Source of the DNA: Neobacillus endophyticus
Lineage (GTDB): Bacteria > Bacillota > Bacilli > Bacillales > Cytobacillaceae
Assembly: GCF_013248975.1 (NCBI RefSeq)
Contig: NZ_JABRWH010000001.1
Location: 2,376,001 to 2,440,000 of the forward strand
Length of the DNA: 64,000 nucleotides
Direction of reading: 5' to 3'
Translations under genes and position numbers: made by a program
In this document: positions 61,428 to 64,000 of the stretch, piece by piece
Numbering within the stretch: the first letter of the stretch is position 1
Layout: every line of letters starts with the position of its first letter
The notes under the pieces: model-generated
The model's input: the letters and a program-made list of their open reading frames with translations, nothing else
Database searches by the model: none
What the model was told of the DNA's origin: nothing

Positions 61428-61814
61428 ATGGGTTTTAGAAACTGGCGAAAAAAACGCCCTTTCGGGGGTGCGATCCTGACAATATTAAGCGGGCTGACGA
61501 TATTATATGTTCCATTAAACCTTTATTTAAGCACCTTCCTTCCAGGATCGATGGCAATAATCGGATTATTATTTGGAGGGGTTATTATTCTGCTTGGTGT
61601 CTGTGCCATGTTTTTCCCTGGCGCTTCACGTATTTTGGGCATTTTTACAATATTTTTATCAATTCTTTCTGTTATCGGGGCATTAGGCGGATTCTTGTTT
61701 GGTACGATATTCGGCATTGTCGGCGGTTCACTGCTGACTGCCTGGCAGCTCGGGCCGGCGAAACAAAAAGCCTCACGTACAACTGGCATAGATGAAACGG
61801 CACACTCTATTTAG
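61428..61814 (+). CDS. DUF6114-like membrane protein
   Basis: This 128-residue protein has four helices (about 14-32, 39-63, 67-85, 90-112) and the pattern FRNWRKKRPFGGAILTILSG typical of DUF6114. It follows the DUF6230 gene after 12 bases with AGGAGGG as ribosome site and precedes the repeat protein with overlapping reading signals. The pairing with DUF6230 is conserved in actinomycetes as far as I know. Function unknown. Confidence 0.68.
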   Translation: MGFRNWRKKRPFGGAILTILSGLTILYVPLNLYLSTFLPGSMAIIGLLFGGVIILLGVCAMFFPGASRILGIFTIFLSILSVIGALGGFLFGTIFGIVGGSLLTAWQLGPAKQKASRTTGIDETAHSI

Positions 61815-61827
61815 AGGAGATTATACT

Positions 61828-63297
61828 ATGTGGTGGAAACGAAAGTCTTTAATATTGAGCTGCAGCGCTGTGTTACTGCTCATGTTTCTTGATCCCTTAA
61901 CTCAAGGTGTACGAGCACAACAAACCGACACGGATGGTTTTATCATTGAAGCGGACCGGGTTGATGGGACTGGAATGACTGCAACAATTGTAAAACAGGA
62001 AACGACGGAGAGCACCGGTCAGCCTATGCTGCGAATCCATTATCAATCGGCAACTATATATGGAATGAGATTAACAAAACAATTTGAGACAGGAACAGGT
62101 ATGATGAGTATCAGCCTGAAAGCCAATGGCCCAGTTTCTGTTAAAGACATGACAGTAGATACAACAGGGATCTCCTTCAAGGGTGCATGTGTAAATGCCG
62201 CCCAGTCTTTGCCGGAGATGGGAATGGAAAACGTGGTGATGGTTGCCCACTTTATGGACACGGAGAATAGTGTTATCAATCAATTGGAGTTAAATACTGT
62301 TCCTGGAAATGGAGGAGTCGAAAAACCAGGCAGCTTGAAGATTCTAAAGGAACTAAGCACACTCCCCTTAAGTCAATTGAATCAGGAAATTGGAAAAATA
62401 ACGAGTAGCCATTTCCCTCTTATGTGCGAAGATCCATCAAAGACTTCGGATGGCACCGGAAAAAATAGTCAAACAGGACAAAATATAGTGGATGTCGTGA
62501 CGAAGCCACTGGGCCCAGTAACAAACCCGCTCGATCCGATACTAAATCCACTTAAGCCGGTAACAAATCCGCTTGATCCGATACTAGATCCACTCAAGCC
62601 AGTAACAAATCCGCTTGATCCGATACTAGATCCACTTAAGCCGGTAACAAATCCGTTTGATCCGATACTAGATCCACTCAAGCCAGTAACAAATCCACTT
62701 GATCCAGTATTAAAGCCATTGGAACCTGTGACAAACCCACTTGATCCAATTTTGAAATCGTTGGAACCTGTAACAAATCCACTTGATCCAGTCTTGAAAC
62801 CACTAGATCCTGTGACAATGCCACTGAATCCGATTTTGAAACCACAGGATCCAGTAGCAAAGCCGACTGCCCCAGCCGTAAATCCACTTGGACCTGTGGC
62901 AAACCCGCTTGATCCGATTGTAAAACCAGTAACAAAACCGTTGGATCCTGTAGCGGCGCCGATTATTGGAGCTACAAATGGAACATCGCAAAATTCCGCC
63001 CCACCTGTCCAAAGTGCATGTGACAAGGTTCAGGATGCGAATGGTGTCATTTCAAAGGAACTTGCCTTAAATTTAATAGATGAAGCAATGGAAAAACAAA
63101 TTCCACTTGATCAAGTATGTAAAAGCAATACCGTACTGACAAACGAACTGCATAATTGGCAAAATAGTCTCTTGAAATCACTCGGGTTAATAGATTTATT
63201 GGGAACGGTTATCACAGCAAATCCTGTTCAGCAGTTAACCCAAATACGGAATCAAGTGGATAAAGCGAAAAGCGGTGCGATCCTATATTCACCTTAA
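61828..63297 (+). CDS. exported protein with ten 14-residue Pro-rich repeats
   Basis: This 489-residue secreted protein has a signal peptide (cleaved near VRAQQ, about residue 30). An N-terminal domain of about 160 residues has the same opening pattern as the DUF6230 protein (FIIEADRVDGTGMTATIV). Ten tandem 14-residue units of type KPVTNPLDPILDPL follow (residues 229-368), then a C-terminal domain of 110 residues with two Cys (QSACDKVQDANG, DQVCKSNTV). The ATG at 61828 follows AGAGGAG. The repeat would form an extended stalk, so the protein may span the cell wall. No sortase motif was seen. Confidence 0.72.
   Translation: MWWKRKSLILSCSAVLLLMFLDPLTQGVRAQQTDTDGFIIEADRVDGTGMTATIVKQETTESTGQPMLRIHYQSATIYGMRLTKQFETGTGMMSISLKANGPVSVKDMTVDTTGISFKGACVNAAQSLPEMGMENVVMVAHFMDTENSVINQLELNTVPGNGGVEKPGSLKILKELSTLPLSQLNQEIGKITSSHFPLMCEDPSKTSDGTGKNSQTGQNIVDVVTKPLGPVTNPLDPILNPLKPVTNPLDPILDPLKPVTNPLDPILDPLKPVTNPFDPILDPLKPVTNPLDPVLKPLEPVTNPLDPILKSLEPVTNPLDPVLKPLDPVTMPLNPILKPQDPVAKPTAPAVNPLGPVANPLDPIVKPVTKPLDPVAAPIIGATNGTSQNSAPPVQSACDKVQDANGVISKELALNLIDEAMEKQIPLDQVCKSNTVLTNELHNWQNSLLKSLGLIDLLGTVITANPVQQLTQIRNQVDKAKSGAILYSP
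62512..62931 (+). repeat. 42-base tandem repeats coding for the Pro-rich stalk
   Basis: Ten in-frame units of 42 bases encode variants of KPVTNPLDPILDPL. Units 2 to 4 are nearly identical at DNA level; later units have diverged, which suggests recent expansion at the 5' side. Confidence 0.85.
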
Positions 63298-63632
63298 AAG
63301 AGGCTTTTGTTGGTGTAAGATCATAACAAAGAGCAGTGGAGAACTTAACTGTACTACAAGGAATAGTGGATACTATGTTTAATATGACATAGATTATCCA
63401 TTATTTTTTTATCTATTATAATCTCTTAACATACAATTAATATTTAGAATTAAATATATAATTGATCATGAATATGGAATTATTTTGTAGGGGTATGCCT
63501 CATAATGAAGGTTCAAAAAGTTAACGATAAATGCTTTTAGATCGTTACCTGCATTTTCAACAAGGGCCATTTAATTGAATAACTTATTTTAAAGAAAACT
63601 GGAGAGTTAAACAGGGCAAATCCCCCTTCACA
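63298..63632. other. intergenic region with a terminator, no gene
   Basis: No gene is supported. A stem formed by AATAGTGGATA (63362-63372) and TATCCATTATT (63395-63405), with an inner TATGT/ACATA pair, is followed by TTTTTATC and ends the repeat-protein operon. Confidence 0.65.
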
Positions 63633-63661
63633 TAAAAAAGGAGAGGAAAATATCCTCTCCT
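63633..63661 (-). terminator. intrinsic terminator of the PTS gene
   Basis: On the minus strand AGGAGAGG-N7-CCTCTCCT is followed by TTTTTTATG. Confidence 0.9.
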
Positions 63662-63687
63662 ATCATATAAAATCTTAAAGACAATAC

Positions 63688-64000
63688 TTACACTCTCTTT
63701 TTCAGGATGCCAAGTGAAAGTGCTGTGATAATACTTCCCATCGCGATAGCAAACACATACTTTAACCATCCGCCTTGAATGAATCCAAATACAATGACGC
63801 CACCATGTGAAGTCGTTAATCCTAAATGGAATGCCATAGATAGTGCCCCCGCTACAGCTGAACCGATAACTAGCGAAGGAATCACTCGGCTTGGGTCAGC
63901 AGCAGCAAACGGAATCGCGCCCTCTGTAATGAAGAAACTTCCTAAAACCAATGCTGTTTTACCTGCTTCGCGCTCATCTTTAGTGAAACGATTTTTAAAT
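63688..64000 (-). CDS. fructose-type PTS permease EIIC, C-terminal part
   Basis: Only the last 103 codons are in the window. The sequence ([56 protein letters not shown]) matches the end of the fructose PTS EIIBC or EIIABC permease. [10 protein letters not shown] is the family's conserved loop. It phosphorylates sugar during uptake. The visible part is intact with a terminator after the stop. Confidence 0.88.
   Translation of the reverse strand, partial: FKNRFTKDEREAGKTALVLGSFFITEGAIPFAAADPSRVIPSLVIGSAVAGALSMAFHLGLTTSHGGVIVFGFIQGGWLKYVFAIAMGSIITALSLGILKKRV

Noticed and set aside
62469..63026. Minus-strand ORF of 185 codons with Gly/Ser repeats
   Set aside because: It is the antisense reading of the 42-base Pro repeats; the repeat length, a multiple of three, keeps all frames open.

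Overview
The window reads as low-GC Gram-positive chromosome from the family Bacillaceae. The evidence is a complete lia-type envelope-stress locus, Shine-Dalgarno sites of the AGGAGG type, Spo0A-box heptamers, sporulation-type histidine kinases and homologues of B. subtilis YhfW, YetJ and YfmL. A Neobacillus-like soil species is my inference, not something the sequence proves. Gene density is normal and most operons end in clear intrinsic terminators. No rRNA, tRNA or CRISPR array was found.

Layout. 1-1567: the 5' part of an IS110-family transposase on the minus strand, followed by about 790 bases of structured non-coding DNA that is a good place for a bridge RNA. 1568-8830: a signalling island with a KinB-like kinase, an amino-acid permease and three tandem paralogues that share one membrane sensor domain but carry different outputs (kinase, frameshifted kinase, HD-GYP phosphodiesterase). 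The HD-GYP gene is coupled by ATGA to an ORF for a 21-residue Cys/Trp-rich peptide. 9197-17150: a large operon for an unusual nitrate-reductase-like molybdoenzyme complex (NarI-like membrane subunit, Nas/NarB-like catalytic subunit, four-cluster ferredoxin, Tat-exported Rieske protein, three small proteins), followed by an Nre-type sensor/regulator set with two kinases. A terminator-like hairpin directly precedes the first ribosome binding site.

17201-26998: glutaminyl-tRNA synthetase (unexpected in Bacillaceae), a CitST/DcuSR-type two-component system divergent from a NitT/TauT-type ABC transporter with a CcpA cre match, then an oxidoreductase, an HXXEE membrane protein and a carboxymuconolactone-decarboxylase-like protein. 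27069-35673: small regulators (two MerR, MocR, XRE) with their partner genes, an SPW-repeat protein, and an ABC-F ribosome-protection-type gene behind a leader peptide and attenuator.

35757-46216: a chemoreceptor, a NarX/LiaS-like two-component system divergent from a copper-type lipoprotein cluster, a TetR-controlled SCP2/acyl-CoA synthetase operon with two matching operators, a CopC-like protein, and DUF2249 and DUF5658 proteins. 46297-52348: YfmL-like helicase, amidase, YhfW, and a LysM-CAP protein. 52491-56160: liaIHFSR without liaG. 56200-56400: a 52-base-period tandem repeat. 56474-60634: a SpoVB/MurJ-like flippase, YetJ, MscL and a GAF-LuxR regulator. 60843-63297: a secreted-protein operon with DUF6230, DUF6114 and a protein carrying ten 14-residue Pro-rich repeats. 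The right edge holds the end of a fructose PTS gene.

Best candidates for something undescribed are the sensor-domain-shuffled paralogue trio with its coupled Cys/Trp peptide, the hybrid nitrate reductase complex, the DUF6230/DUF6114/repeat operon and the AUA-started leader of the ABC-F gene. These are readings from sequence alone, and no database search was run.
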